Part shown: one piece after another, positions 56,042 to 64,000 of the stretch | Layout of the letters: each line of letters opens with the position of its first letter | Position numbering within the stretch: position 1 is the first letter of the stretch | From: Ensifer adhaerens | GTDB lineage: Bacteria > Pseudomonadota > Alphaproteobacteria > Rhizobiales > Rhizobiaceae | Reading direction: 5' to 3' | DNA length: 64,000 bases | Assembly: GCF_028993555.1 (NCBI RefSeq) | Contig: NZ_CP118610.1 | Location: forward strand, 3,653,001 to 3,717,000 | Position numbers and translations under genes: made by a program | Notes under the pieces: generated by a model | Told to the model about the DNA's origin: nothing | Seen by the model: the letters and a program-made list of their open reading frames with translations, nothing else | The model's database searches: none

Positions 56042-59000
56042 TTACTTCTTCATCTGCTCCTTGAGCGCCGCGAGCTTGGCGAAGGGCGAATCCGGATCCA
56101 CCGGCTTTTCGCGACGCGGCGGACGCGCCTCGAACTTGCCCTGGCCCGGTTTGCCACCGCGGTCGTGACGATCATGACGGTCACTGCGGTCCTGACGCGG
56201 ACCACCTTCCGACTTGCCGCCCTCATGGCGCTTGCCGCGCGCCGGCTGGCCGCCCTTGCGCCCGCCTTCACGTCCCTCGCCCTGGCCTTGACCCTGTCCA
56301 TGGCGCTGGCCGCCGCGACGCTGGTCGCCCTGGTGGCGACCGCCGCCCTGACGCTGGTTGTCCTGGCGGGTGCCAGGACGCCACAAAAGCACGGGCTTGG
56401 CTTCGACCGGTTCTCCGGCCTCCGTGACCTGCGCTTCGGCGGGTTGCGCCTCACTGGCGGCAACGTCACCTTCGGCATTTTCCGCCTCGGCGGCAGGCGC
56501 TTCGACAACTGCAGTCTCGGCATCCGTCGCGCCGTCGCCAGCATCCGCATCGTCGACGGCAGCAACCGGCTCGGAAGCGGCGGCGGCAGAGGCCGGCGCG
56601 CCGTCCTGGCTGGCGAGGAAGGCCGCAGCCTCCTCGGCCTTGACGCTGTCGGCCCGATAGCCGAGGCCCTTCAGAATCTCTTCCATATCGTCAGGCGTTG
56701 CACCGAGGATCGAAAGCATGGAGGTGGTCGCGGTGAAGCGACGGCCGTCATACGCACCTTCCGGGCGCGGCTGCGCGCCGGGCTTCCACTGCAGCAGCGG
56801 CCGGATGAGATCGGCCAGGCGCTCGAGGATATCGATGCGCACGGCACGCTTTCCGAGGAACCGGAAACCGGCGAGCTTGTAGAAGGTGCGCTCGAAGGAC
56901 GGGTCGGTGACGACGGACGTCCGGCCGGCGGCAAGCATCGGGATGAGGTCGCCATAGCCGGGCTTGTCGAGGCCGTCGTTCTTCAACGCCCAGAGAAGCG
57001 TGATCAGCTCGGCCGGAGCCGGCTTCAGCAGCGCCGGCAGGAAGATGTGGTAGGCGCCGAAGCGGACACCGTATTTGCGGATCGAAGCGCGACCATCCTG
57101 GTCGAGCGACTTCACATCGTCGGCGACATCGCGGCGGAAGAGCACGCCGAGGTTCTCGACGAGCTGGAATGCGAGGCCCTTGGCCAGGCCCTCGAGGTCT
57201 TCAGCGCGCGAGATATCGTCGAGCGGCTTTAGCACCGTGCCGATGTGGTGGTTCACGAAGCGCTCGATGCGCGCCAGAACATGCTCGCGGGCATTCGCTT
57301 GCAACTGATCGTCGGCCAAAAGGATGACACGCGGGCGCATGACATGATCGCTCGCTGCCAGTCGGGCGACGGGATCACCGAGCCAACGCACGAGACCATC
57401 CGACGAAAGCGCCAGGTCGTTGTTGCCCGAAGCGTGCAGGCGTGCAGCCCGCGCCTCGAACTCGAGTGCCAGCGCCTTCTGGGCAGCCCCCTGAACGGCC
57501 TTGGCGTCCGGGCCATCGCCGCCGGTCGCCAGCGTAAACCGGAAACCGGTTAGTTGTCCTACGTGGTGTCCTTCGACGAAGACATCACCATTCACACTGA
57601 TTTCAGCTTCCAGCATAGCATTCTCTCTCAGGCGCTTCATGAGCACAGATGTCCTGCGATCAACAAAGCGTTTCGTCAACCGTTCATGTAGTGCGTCGGA
57701 TAATCGATCTTCAATTTCCCGCGTCTTTTCTTGCCAGTGTGTCGGATCGGCCAGCCATCCCGGCCGGTTCGACACATAGGTCCAGGTTCTGATCTGCGCG
57801 ATTCGCGCCGAAAGTGTGTCGATCTCACCGTCGGTATGATCGGCACGCCTGACCTGTTCGGCCATGAAATCCTCGTTCACCGTACCTCGGCGAACGAGAT
57901 CTGCGTAGATCGTCGAGATCAGATCGGCGTGTTGGGCGGGCGTAATACGCCGATAATCCGGCAACGCGCAGGCTTCCCATAGTTTTTCGACGCGCTCGGC
58001 ATTGGTCGTGATGTCGACCACCTCCGGGTAGCGGGCCAGATGCTCGAAGGCCTGCTGGTCTACCGCAGGTAGCGCCCGGGCAAGGCCGGGAACTTTCGGC
58101 GCGGCGTCGAGACTCTTCTTCAAGGCAGTGAGCGACGAGTAGTCGAACGCCTTCGAGCGCCATTGCAGCACCTTCACTGGGTCGAATTCGTGCGCCTCGA
58201 TACGATGAACCAGCTCGTTGTCGAAAGGATCGACACGCCCCGTTACCCCAAACGTCCCGTCACGCAGGTGCCGACCGGCGCGCCCGGCGATCTGGGCCAA
58301 TTCGGCCGGGTTCAGATTTCGGAACTGGTAGCCGTCGAACTTGCGGTCCTGCGCAAAGGCGACGTGATCGACATCGAGGTTGAGCCCCATGCCGATCGCG
58401 TCGGTGGCGACCAGATATTCGACGTCACCTTCCTGATAGAGTGCCACCTGCGCATTGCGCGTGCGCGGCGAAAGCGCGCCGAGAACGACGGCAGCGCCCC
58501 CGCGCTGGCGGCGGATCAGCTCCGCGATCGCATAGACCTCGTCGGCCGAGAAGGCGACGATCGCCGAGCGATGCGGCAGGCGAGTGATTTTCTTCGAGCC
58601 GGCATAGAGAAGCTGCGACATGCGCGGACGTTCGACCACCATGATGCCGGGCAACAACTGTTCGAGGATCGGCCGCATCGTTCCGGCACCGAGCAGCAGC
58701 GTCTCGCCGCGTCCTCTCAGATGCAGGATCCGGTCGGTGAAGATGTGACCGCGCTCGAGGTCGCCGGCCAGCTGCACCTCGTCGATCGCCACGAAGGACG
58801 CAGTCGTCTCGCGCGGCATGGCTTCGACCGTACAGACCGAGTAGCGGGCGCGGTGCGGCGTGATCTTCTCCTCGCCGGTGATCAGCGCGACATTGTGGTG
58901 GCCGACCTTTTCGACAAGGCGCGTATAGACCTCGCGCGCGAGGAGCCGCAGCGGCAGGCCTATGACGCCGCTGTCATGCGCGATCATGCGTTCGATCGCG

Positions 59001-59098
59001 TAGTGCGTCTTGCCGGTATTGGTTGGCCCGAGCACCGCGGTGACGCCGCGGCCGCTCAGGATCATGGGGTGAACGGACACGTCATCGATCCCGGGCAT
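56042..59098 (-). CDS. SUV3-like DEAD-type RNA/DNA helicase with basic Gly-rich tail
   Basis: A 1018-residue helicase of the mitochondrial SUV3 group. The ATPase motifs are GPTNTGKTHYAIERM (I) near residue 24, VAIDEVQLAGD (II), ATDAIGMGLNLDVDHV and QIAGRAGRHLRDGTFG (VI). A long middle region and an acidic Ala/Glu stretch (residues 820-900) precede a tail of about 120 residues rich in Gly, Gln, Arg and His. SUV3 unwinds RNA for degradation. Its upstream region contains the GANTC cluster. Confidence 0.9.
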   Translation of the reverse strand: MPGIDDVSVHPMILSGRGVTAVLGPTNTGKTHYAIERMIAHDSGVIGLPLRLLAREVYTRLVEKVGHHNVALITGEEKITPHRARYSVCTVEAMPRETTASFVAIDEVQLAGDLERGHIFTDRILHLRGRGETLLLGAGTMRPILEQLLPGIMVVERPRMSQLLYAGSKKITRLPHRSAIVAFSADEVYAIAELIRRQRGGAAVVLGALSPRTRNAQVALYQEGDVEYLVATDAIGMGLNLDVDHVAFAQDRKFDGYQFRNLNPAELAQIAGRAGRHLRDGTFGVTGRVDPFDNELVHRIEAHEFDPVKVLQWRSKAFDYSSLTALKKSLDAAPKVPGLARALPAVDQQAFEHLARYPEVVDITTNAERVEKLWEACALPDYRRITPAQHADLISTIYADLVRRGTVNEDFMAEQVRRADHTDGEIDTLSARIAQIRTWTYVSNRPGWLADPTHWQEKTREIEDRLSDALHERLTKRFVDRRTSVLMKRLRENAMLEAEISVNGDVFVEGHHVGQLTGFRFTLATGGDGPDAKAVQGAAQKALALEFEARAARLHASGNNDLALSSDGLVRWLGDPVARLAASDHVMRPRVILLADDQLQANAREHVLARIERFVNHHIGTVLKPLDDISRAEDLEGLAKGLAFQLVENLGVLFRRDVADDVKSLDQDGRASIRKYGVRFGAYHIFLPALLKPAPAELITLLWALKNDGLDKPGYGDLIPMLAAGRTSVVTDPSFERTFYKLAGFRFLGKRAVRIDILERLADLIRPLLQWKPGAQPRPEGAYDGRRFTATTSMLSILGATPDDMEEILKGLGYRADSVKAEEAAAFLASQDGAPASAAAASEPVAAVDDADAGDGATDAETAVVEAPAAEAENAEGDVAASEAQPAEAQVTEAGEPVEAKPVLLWRPGTRQDNQRQGGGRHQGDQRRGGQRHGQGQGQGEGREGGRKGGQPARGKRHEGGKSEGGPRQDRSDRHDRHDRGGKPGQGKFEARPPRREKPVDPDSPFAKLAALKEQMKK

Positions 59099-59262
59099 TC
59101 AGAAATTACGGCAGCGTCTTTTCACGCTGGCGGCAAACACATGCCCACGCACCGAGCCAAACGCAAGGGGCGCCGACAACTAAAACCATCGTTCGGAGCC
59201 TCTCAGCCCATTGCACCACCTGTTGTGGTTGACGCAACCGGAAACTGGAACAGCCATGGAAC

Positions 59263-59640
59263 GAATCGGCGACGAATCGAAGACTCACCGCGATTCACTG
59301 TATGTTCACGACTACATATAGATTTCAACACCCAACGTTGCACCACATGCTGAATCTGGCGCTGACTCCGCGCCTCAGGGCTCGTGACTCGCCTCAACGA
59401 GGGCTGTCCCATTGCCGGACAACCCCAAGGATTCCGAATCCAAGACTCTGGAAAGCCTGGAAAATTTTTCACGAATTTCGCCGAAGATTCATCAGCCAGA
59501 GAGAATGAGAATCGCACCGCGCCCTCTCGACCAATACGGGAGCATCCGACGGCGACTCGTGATCCGCGCATCATTCTACTTTTGTTCTCCACAAGATATA
59601 GTGTCTGCGCGGCAGACCGGCGACAGAATCGAAGGGCAGT
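59263..59640. repeat. Cluster of 14 GANTC (CcrM) sites
   Basis: Sites start at 59263, 59274, 59282, 59292, 59352, 59364, 59386, 59430, 59436, 59444, 59486, 59509, 59554 and 59636. The first four and three others (59430-59444) are spaced 6-11 bases apart. With about 61% GC, one or two would be expected in 378 bp. GANTC is the target of the cell-cycle methylase CcrM. Not a repeat in the usual sense; recorded as a motif cluster. Confidence 0.9.
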
Positions 59641-59692
59641 TTCGGGTTTCAAATCCCGGATGAACAGGTGTCCCTTTCCGCTGCCTCGCATG

Positions 59693-59716
59693 AAAACGGC
59701 GCCCCGAAGGACGCCG
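59693..59716 (-). terminator. Terminator of phbB
   Basis: A hairpin cggcg/cgccg with an inner CC-CGAA-GG extension; on the minus strand it is followed by TTTT (plus A-run 59693-59696). It lies 28 bases past the phbB stop. Confidence 0.7.
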
Positions 59717-59743
59717 CTCAAAAGCATTGTTGAGATCGCAAGG

Positions 59744-60469
59744 TCAGACGAAAAACTGTCCGCCATTGGCCGAAATCGTCGAGCCGGTGATGAATCCGGC
59801 ATCGTCGGAGGCGAGGAACACCACGCAGCGGGCGATTTCTTCCGGTTCGCCGAGACGGCCGACCGGGATCTGCGGAATGATCCGCTCGTTGAGTACCTTC
59901 TCCGGCACCGCCCGCACCATTTCCGTACCGATATAGCCCGGGCAGATGGCGTTGACTGTAATGCCCTTGGCAGCCCCTTCTTGGGCAAGCGCCTTGGTGA
60001 AGCCCAGATCACCCGCCTTGGCGGCCGAATAATTGGCCTGGCCCATCTGGCCCTTCTGGCCGTTGATCGACGAAATGTTGATGACGCGACCGAAACCGCG
60101 GTCGCGCATGGCCGACCAGAGCGGATGCGTCATGTTGAAGAGACCGGTGAGGTTCGTGCCGATCACCTCGCCCCATTGCTCGGGCGTCATCTTGTGGAAC
60201 ATCGCGTCGCGGGTAATGCCGGCATTGTTGACCAGCACGTCGACCGGGCCGAGATCAGCCTCGACCTTGGCGATGCCTTCGGCGCAGGCCTGATAGCTGG
60301 AAACATCCCACTTGTAGACCGGGATGCCGGTTTCCTGCTTGAAGGCCTGAGCCTTTTCGTCATTGCCGGCATAGTTTGCAGCCACCTTGTAGCCGGCATT
60401 CTTGAGTGCGATGGAGATTGCCGCGCCGATACCGCGCGACCCACCCGTGACCAATGCTACCCTGCTCAT
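59744..60469 (-). CDS. phbB: Acetoacetyl-CoA reductase PhbB
   Basis: A 241-residue short-chain dehydrogenase that reduces acetoacetyl-CoA to (R)-3-hydroxybutyryl-CoA with NADPH for polyhydroxybutyrate. The nucleotide motif is VTGGSRGIGAAIS, NNAG is present near residue 88, and the catalytic Ser-Tyr-Lys is in INISSINGQKGQMGQANYSAAKAG. It ends the three-gene run phbA, small secreted gene, phbB. Confidence 0.95.
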   Translation of the reverse strand: MSRVALVTGGSRGIGAAISIALKNAGYKVAANYAGNDEKAQAFKQETGIPVYKWDVSSYQACAEGIAKVEADLGPVDVLVNNAGITRDAMFHKMTPEQWGEVIGTNLTGLFNMTHPLWSAMRDRGFGRVINISSINGQKGQMGQANYSAAKAGDLGFTKALAQEGAAKGITVNAICPGYIGTEMVRAVPEKVLNERIIPQIPVGRLGEPEEIARCVVFLASDDAGFITGSTISANGGQFFV

Positions 60470-60486
60470 GCACGCCTCCCACTTGA

Positions 60487-60846
60487 TCAGTTCAGTTTCT
60501 CAAAGGCCTTCTTCATCAGCTTTTCGCCGACCTGTTGTCCGTAGAGCCCGGCGGCCGCCTGAAACTGCGGCGTCGCGAGCACAGACATTCCCACCTCGCA
60601 CTTGGTCAGCGCGAGATCCATCATCACTATGCTGAGCTGTTCCAGCGACGCCTTCAGCGCGACGCCGTCATCGTTCAAGGCGGCAACCATCACGTCCTTG
60701 AACACGCCCTCCTCGTCAGAAGTCGTATGTTCCAGCATGCACTGAACCAGCCGCGCCTCGTCAAGAGGCGCGGGGTTGGCATGTGCGGAAACGATCGGCG
60801 AACCGGCCAGAAGAAGGGAGAACGGAACCCACCTGGCGCTGTTCAT
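60487..60846 (-). CDS. Unrecognised small secreted protein inside the phb operon
   Basis: A 119-residue protein that I do not recognise. It has a signal peptide (WVPFSLLLAGSPIVSAHA) and a mostly helical mature part with two cysteines, in VQCMLEH and TKCEVG, which could form a disulfide. It lies 13 bases after phbA and 17 bases before phbB, in the same direction, so it is co-transcribed with both. Being periplasmic, it is unlikely to be a PHB enzyme. The start at 60846 is the first residue of the signal peptide. Confidence 0.75.
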   Translation of the reverse strand: MNSARWVPFSLLLAGSPIVSAHANPAPLDEARLVQCMLEHTTSDEEGVFKDVMVAALNDDGVALKASLEQLSIVMMDLALTKCEVGMSVLATPQFQAAAGLYGQQVGEKLMKKAFEKLN

Positions 60847-60859
60847 GCCGCCAAACCGA

Positions 60860-62041
60860 CTAGAGCCGTTCGACGCACATGGCGACGCCCATGCCGCCGC
60901 CGATGCAGAGCGTTGCAAGCCCCTTGGAAACGCCACGGCGCTTCATTTCGAAAAGCAGCGTGTTGAGCACGCGGGCGCCGGAAGCACCGATCGGGTGACC
61001 GATGGCGATCGCGCCGCCGTTGACGTTGACGATCGACGGATCCCAGCCAAGGTCCTTGTTGACGGCGCAGGCCTGGGCGGCGAAAGCCTCGTTGGCCTCG
61101 ACCAGTTCGACATCGCCGACCGCCCAGCCGGCTTTCGCCAGCGCCTTGCGCGATGCGGGGATCGGGCCGGTGCCCATGACCTGCGGATCGACGCCGGCGG
61201 TCGCCCAGGAGACGATGCGGGCGAGCGGCTGGATGCCACGCTTGGAAGCCTGAGCCTCGGTCATCAGCAGGGTCGCGGCAGCGCCGTCATTGAGCCCGGA
61301 GGCGTTGCCGGCGGTGACCGTGCCTTCCTTGTCGAAGGCCGGGCGCAGCTTCGTCATCTGGTCGAGCGTTGCGCCGTGGCGGATGTATTCGTCCTGGTCG
61401 ACGGTGACGTCGCCCTTGCGGCCCTTGACGATGAAGGGAATGATCTCGTCGGCGAAACGGCCGGCCTTCTGGGCCGCTTCCGCCTTGTTCTGCGAGGCAA
61501 GCGCGAACGCGTCCTGCTCCTCGCGGCTCAGCTGCCACTGGCGTGCAACGTTCTCGGCGGTAATGCCCATGTGATAGCCGTAGAACGCGTCGGTCAGGCC
61601 GTCCTTGATCATCGTGTCGATCATCTTGAAGTCGCCCATCTTCACGCCACCGCGCAAGTGCGAGCAATGCGGCGCCATCGACATGGATTCCATGCCGCCG
61701 GCGACAATGATATCTGCATCACCGGTTGCAATCTGCTGCATGCCGAGCGCCACGGCGCGCAAGCCGGAACCGCAGAGCTGGTTCATGCCCCAGGCGGTTT
61801 TCTCCTGCGGAACGCCCGCCTTCATCGCCGCCTGACGCGCCGGGTTCTGGCCTTCGCCAGCCTGCAGCACCTGGCCGAGGATCACCTCGTCGACCTCGCC
61901 TGCCTCGACACCTGCGCGCTCGAGCACGCCCTTGATGACGGCGGCGCCGAGCTCGTGCGCCGGCGTGTTGCCGAATGCACCGTTGAAGGATCCGACCGCG
62001 GTACGGGCGGCGCTGGCGATCACGATGGAAGGGTTGCTCAT
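60860..62041 (-). CDS. phbA: Acetyl-CoA acetyltransferase (beta-ketothiolase) PhbA
   Basis: A 393-residue thiolase condensing two acetyl-CoA to acetoacetyl-CoA. The acyl-enzyme Cys is in [11 protein letters not shown] near residue 88; the His of [10 protein letters not shown] and the Cys of [11 protein letters not shown] complete the active site. It opens the phb operon and is divergent from phaR. The start at 62041 gives [17 protein letters not shown]. Confidence 0.96.
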   Translation of the reverse strand: MSNPSIVIASAARTAVGSFNGAFGNTPAHELGAAVIKGVLERAGVEAGEVDEVILGQVLQAGEGQNPARQAAMKAGVPQEKTAWGMNQLCGSGLRAVALGMQQIATGDADIIVAGGMESMSMAPHCSHLRGGVKMGDFKMIDTMIKDGLTDAFYGYHMGITAENVARQWQLSREEQDAFALASQNKAEAAQKAGRFADEIIPFIVKGRKGDVTVDQDEYIRHGATLDQMTKLRPAFDKEGTVTAGNASGLNDGAAATLLMTEAQASKRGIQPLARIVSWATAGVDPQVMGTGPIPASRKALAKAGWAVGDVELVEANEAFAAQACAVNKDLGWDPSIVNVNGGAIAIGHPIGASGARVLNTLLFEMKRRGVSKGLATLCIGGGMGVAMCVERL

Positions 62042-62265
62042 GGGACGTTTCCTCAGATCTTTCTTGCCTAATGGAAGCAGACTGGCAAAGCGCGCGGCGC
62101 AAGTCAAACGCCTTGATGCACTGCCACAAAACCGTCACCCAAGACGCAACCGCAAGATTTCGCACTTGCGTCGCCGCAACGCACAAAGACATTGTCAGCG
62201 GCGCTCTTTTGCGGATACTCTGAAAAACGCAATAAAGACGGGGCGATGGGTGAGAGGAGACCCTG

Positions 62266-62844
62266 ATGGCGAAGCACGAAGGCCAGATCGTTATAAAAAA
62301 ATATGCGAACCGGCGGCTCTACAACACCGGGACCAGCACCTATGTCACGCTCGACGACCTGGCTGTCATGGTGAAGAAGGGCGAGGATTTCATCGTCCAG
62401 GACGCGAAATCCGGAGAGGATATCACCCATTCCGTGTTGACGCAGATCATCTTCGAGCAGGAATCCAAGACCGGCAATACGCTGTTGCCGATCTCCTTCC
62501 TGCGCCAGCTCATCTCGTTCTACGGCGACCAGATGCAGATGGTGGTGCCGAGCTATCTCGAGCACTCGATGCAGGCGTTCACCGAGCAGCAGTCGCAGAT
62601 GCGCGAGCAGATCAACAAGGCCTTCGGCGACACGCCGCTTGGCAAAAACCTGCAGGTTCCGCTGCAACTTGTCGAAGAGCAGGTCCGTCGCAATACTGAG
62701 ATGTTCCATCAGGCAATGCAGATGTTCTCGCCCTTCATCACCGCCCCACCGGTGAAGGAAACCAAGAAGGCCGAAGCCAAGGATATCGACGAACTCAAGG
62801 AGCAGCTTCGCGCGCTCCAGACCAAGCTCGACAATCTCGGCTGA
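62266..62844 (+). CDS. phaR: Polyhydroxyalkanoate synthesis repressor PhaR
   Basis: A 192-residue regulator. The N-terminal PHB_acc_N DNA-binding domain (IVIKKYANRRLYNTGTSTYVTLDDLAVMVKKGEDFIVQDAKSGEDITHSVLTQIIFEQE) is followed by the PHB_acc repeats (LRQLISFYGDQMQMVVPSYLEHSMQAF) and a charged coiled tail. PhaR binds PHB granules and represses phasin and carbon-flux genes; in S. meliloti it is also called AniA. It is divergent from phbA over 224 bases, so it may control that operon. Confidence 0.94.
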   Translation: MAKHEGQIVIKKYANRRLYNTGTSTYVTLDDLAVMVKKGEDFIVQDAKSGEDITHSVLTQIIFEQESKTGNTLLPISFLRQLISFYGDQMQMVVPSYLEHSMQAFTEQQSQMREQINKAFGDTPLGKNLQVPLQLVEEQVRRNTEMFHQAMQMFSPFITAPPVKETKKAEAKDIDELKEQLRALQTKLDNLG

Positions 62845-62944
62845 GCGCCTTTCTTCGCAAAGGCGGGTGCGAGCCACCCGCCCAATATCCGGCCAGCAGA
62901 ACTATTGCTTTGAATTGGGCTAACGCCCCGGGATCGGTCGTGAC

Positions 62945-63346
62945 CTATAGGCCGATCGACACATCCCGGCCGGCAGAGCGCATCGAGACGGCGAAACCGG
63001 CGATGACGTCGATGAAGCTGATCGTCATCAGGATGAAGAAGAGCTGGGTTGCCGCCGGCGCCAGCAGCAGGAACTCAACGAGGAAGACGATGAACAGGAT
63101 CATCGACAACAGGTGATCCATCAGCGCACGCGTGCTCGTGCGGGTCGCCTTCAGCAATTCGACGAAAAGCAACAGCAGTGCGACGACGATCAAAAGGTCG
63201 CCGAAGCGCATGGTCCAGGTCGCACCCGACAGCATGGACAGCGACAGCATCTCGGCGTTCAACCCGGCAATGCCGCCGAACATCCCGATCATTGCGAGAT
63301 TGTAGATAACGAACGGCAGGATCAGCAGTGGAACGGCAGCAAGCAT
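62945..63346 (-). CDS. Small integral membrane protein of unknown function
   Basis: A 133-residue protein with four predicted helices (LAAVPLLILPFVIYNLAMIGMF, GDLLIVVALLLLFVELLKA, LLSMILFIVFLVEFLLL, ATQLFFILMTISFIDVIAGFAV) and short basic loops. I do not recognise a named family. It stands alone between phaR and rpmF, each in a different transcript. The length and helix arrangement suggest a real gene, and similar proteins occur in rhizobia to my recollection. Confidence 0.75.
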   Translation of the reverse strand: MLAAVPLLILPFVIYNLAMIGMFGGIAGLNAEMLSLSMLSGATWTMRFGDLLIVVALLLLFVELLKATRTSTRALMDHLLSMILFIVFLVEFLLLAPAATQLFFILMTISFIDVIAGFAVSMRSAGRDVSIGL

Positions 63347-63390
63347 CGGGCACGAACTCCTTTGCCGCGTTCTGCGGCGTCTTCAGGCCC

Positions 63391-63430
63391 AGAGCGCTGT
63401 GCGTTCGCATGAACGCACCAAGGACGCTCT
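63391..63430. repeat. Rhizobial palindromic repeat (cgctct hairpin)
   Basis: A nested hairpin: outer stem agagcg/cgctct (63391-63396 with 63425-63430) and inner stem tgcgttc/gaacgca with a GCAT loop at 63400-63417. The outline matches a common rhizobial intergenic element. It lies in the 247-bp gap between the membrane-protein gene and rpmF. Confidence 0.65.
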
Positions 63431-63540
63431 AGCACTTAAGGTCCAGAGCATCTCTCCGCTTCCAGCGACTTCGCTTTGGCGCGTGACGCTCTGGCTCCTG
63501 CGGATAACACAGGGTCCAAGCGAGAAAATGTCAGACGCAA

Positions 63541-63569
63541 AACAAAAGGGCCGGCAGAGCCAGCCCTTT
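63541..63569 (-). terminator. Terminator of rpmF
   Basis: A 10-bp stem with one mismatch (aaagggc-c-ggc / gcc-a-gcccttt, AGA loop). The plus-strand A-run at 63541-63547 becomes the U-run on the minus strand. Confidence 0.75.
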
Positions 63570-63593
63570 GAACCATTCCACGAACGGAAACGC

Positions 63594-63779
63594 TTATGCG
63601 TTTTCCTTCGGGGTCAGAACCTGACGGCCACGGTACATGCCGGTCTTCAGGTCGATGTGGTGCGGACGACGCAGTTCGCCGGAGTTCTTGTCTTCGACGT
63701 AGGTCGGGGTCTTCAGAGCGTCGGCGGAACGGCGCATGCCACGCTTGGACGGGCTCGTTTTTCTTTTAGGTACAGCCAT
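63594..63779 (-). CDS. rpmF: 50S ribosomal protein L32
   Basis: A 61-residue L32, [22 protein letters not shown] at the start and [13 protein letters not shown] near the end. It lacks the Cys-X2-Cys zinc motif, as in other alphaproteobacteria, so it belongs to the zinc-free class. The start at 63779 is fixed by MAVPKRK. The gene has its own terminator. Confidence 0.97.
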   Translation of the reverse strand: MAVPKRKTSPSKRGMRRSADALKTPTYVEDKNSGELRRPHHIDLKTGMYRGRQVLTPKENA

Positions 63780-63936
63780 TTCATTCTCCACTTATCGGGC
63801 AAACACTGTTCAGCAGCCGAAATGGCCGTGTTAAACAGATGTCAATCACGGAAATTTGGCGCGCTTATACATGGCCAACTGCTGCTTGACCAGTCCCCAG
63901 CCGCAATTTTTCGACTCAAGATCTGGCAGCGCCGAT

Positions 63937-64000
63937 TCAGACCTCGTCTTCAGGAACGACCCACGGCTCTGCACGGGCGGCGGCTTCCCACTTCCGGAAG
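63937..64000 (-). CDS. C-terminal end of an unidentified protein (partial)
   Basis: The last bases read on the minus strand as ...FRKWEAAARAEPWVVPEDEV followed by TGA at 63937-63939. The codon use fits a real gene. Rhizobial genomes often have mtgA, a monofunctional transglycosylase, next to rpmF, but 20 residues are too few to say so. Confidence 0.5.
   Translation of the reverse strand, partial: FRKWEAAARAEPWVVPEDEV

Larger units (their letters stand above)
59099..59743. other. 645-bp intergenic region with a dense GANTC cluster
   Basis: This gap lies between the helicase start and the phbB stop. No frame within it has a ribosome site and a recognisable sequence. It holds 14 GANTC sites between 59263 and 59640, a ggattc-c-gaatcc inverted repeat at 59429-59441, an AT-rich patch at 59300-59330, a one-mismatch DnaA-like box (ttctccaca) at 59585-59593, and the phbB terminator at its right end. 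Confidence 0.8.

Noticed and set aside
59099..59743. The GANTC-rich gap as the chromosomal origin of replication
   Set aside because: No run of DnaA boxes, no AT-rich unwinding region and no hemE-type neighbours. Only one imperfect DnaA-like box was seen, so I keep it as an unexplained cluster and not as oriC.
59203..60012. A 269-codon minus-strand frame in the helicase-phbB gap
   Set aside because: Most of it overlaps phbB in another frame; the intergenic part has no family match and no ribosome site.

Overview
The window is about 64 kb of GC-rich core chromosome from an alphaproteobacterium of the Rhizobiales, most likely Ensifer/Sinorhizobium or a close relative. The evidence is the rhizobial forms of RpoH2, CarD, PhaR/PhbAB, IalB, DUF2585, DUF2794 and DUF1223, long Ala/Glu tails on L19 and S16, GTG/TTG starts with good Shine-Dalgarno sites, and rhizobial intergenic repeats. 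The genus is inferred from remembered gene order, not from a search. I see no tRNA, rRNA, insertion sequence, prophage or CRISPR.

Layout. 0-6 kb: the last codons of a TonB-dependent receptor, a cyclic-nucleotide-binding protein, an OmpR-type response regulator, an L,D-transpeptidase-like protein, a SixA-type phosphatase, leuC, and an amino-acid importer (binding protein plus permease, no ATPase). 6-11.5 kb: translation and secretion genes (rplS, trmD, rimM, rpsP, chorismate mutase, ffh), with a TSUP transporter on the opposite strand between trmD and rplS. 11.7-18.6 kb: a MarR regulator divergent from a metallo-beta-lactamase-fold hydrolase, then the run dapF-mtaB-ftsY-yciB-DUF2585. 18.9-22 kb: cytochrome c maturation genes ccmA, ccmB, ccmC, ccmD and ccmG, with a FixK-like box before ccmC. 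22-28 kb: acnA, a DUF1223 protein, DUF2794, a GNAT acetyltransferase and a Bax-inhibitor-1 family protein. 28.5-35.4 kb: a YbbAP-like ABC system divergent from a TesA-like esterase, thpR, a low-molecular-weight phosphatase, phhB, a DUF1232 protein and an IalB-like protein. 35.6-42.1 kb: rlmN, a TrpXYZ-like ABC importer, a LysE exporter and argG. 42.2-50.8 kb: a MarR/Bcr-type efflux pair, a Uup-like ABC-F protein, thiamine diphosphokinase, and thiBPQ behind a clear TPP riboswitch. 51-59 kb: an M48 lipoprotein protease, rpoH2, carD, fdxA, an S4 protein and a SUV3-like helicase. 59.7-64 kb: phbB, a small secreted protein and phbA divergent from phaR, then rpmF and the end of another gene.

Most of the window is ordinary conserved housekeeping sequence. 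The strongest unexplained signal is the 645-bp gap between the SUV3-like helicase and phbB. It holds 14 GANTC sites (the CcrM methylation motif) within 378 bp, where base composition predicts roughly one or two. Other points of interest are an exact 31-bp inverted repeat bounding a 213-bp element, a three-copy interspersed repeat of about 100 bp, a CtrA-type box with three GANTC sites before thpR, and an unrecognised secreted protein inside the phbA-phbB operon. I found no convincing defence or mobile system.
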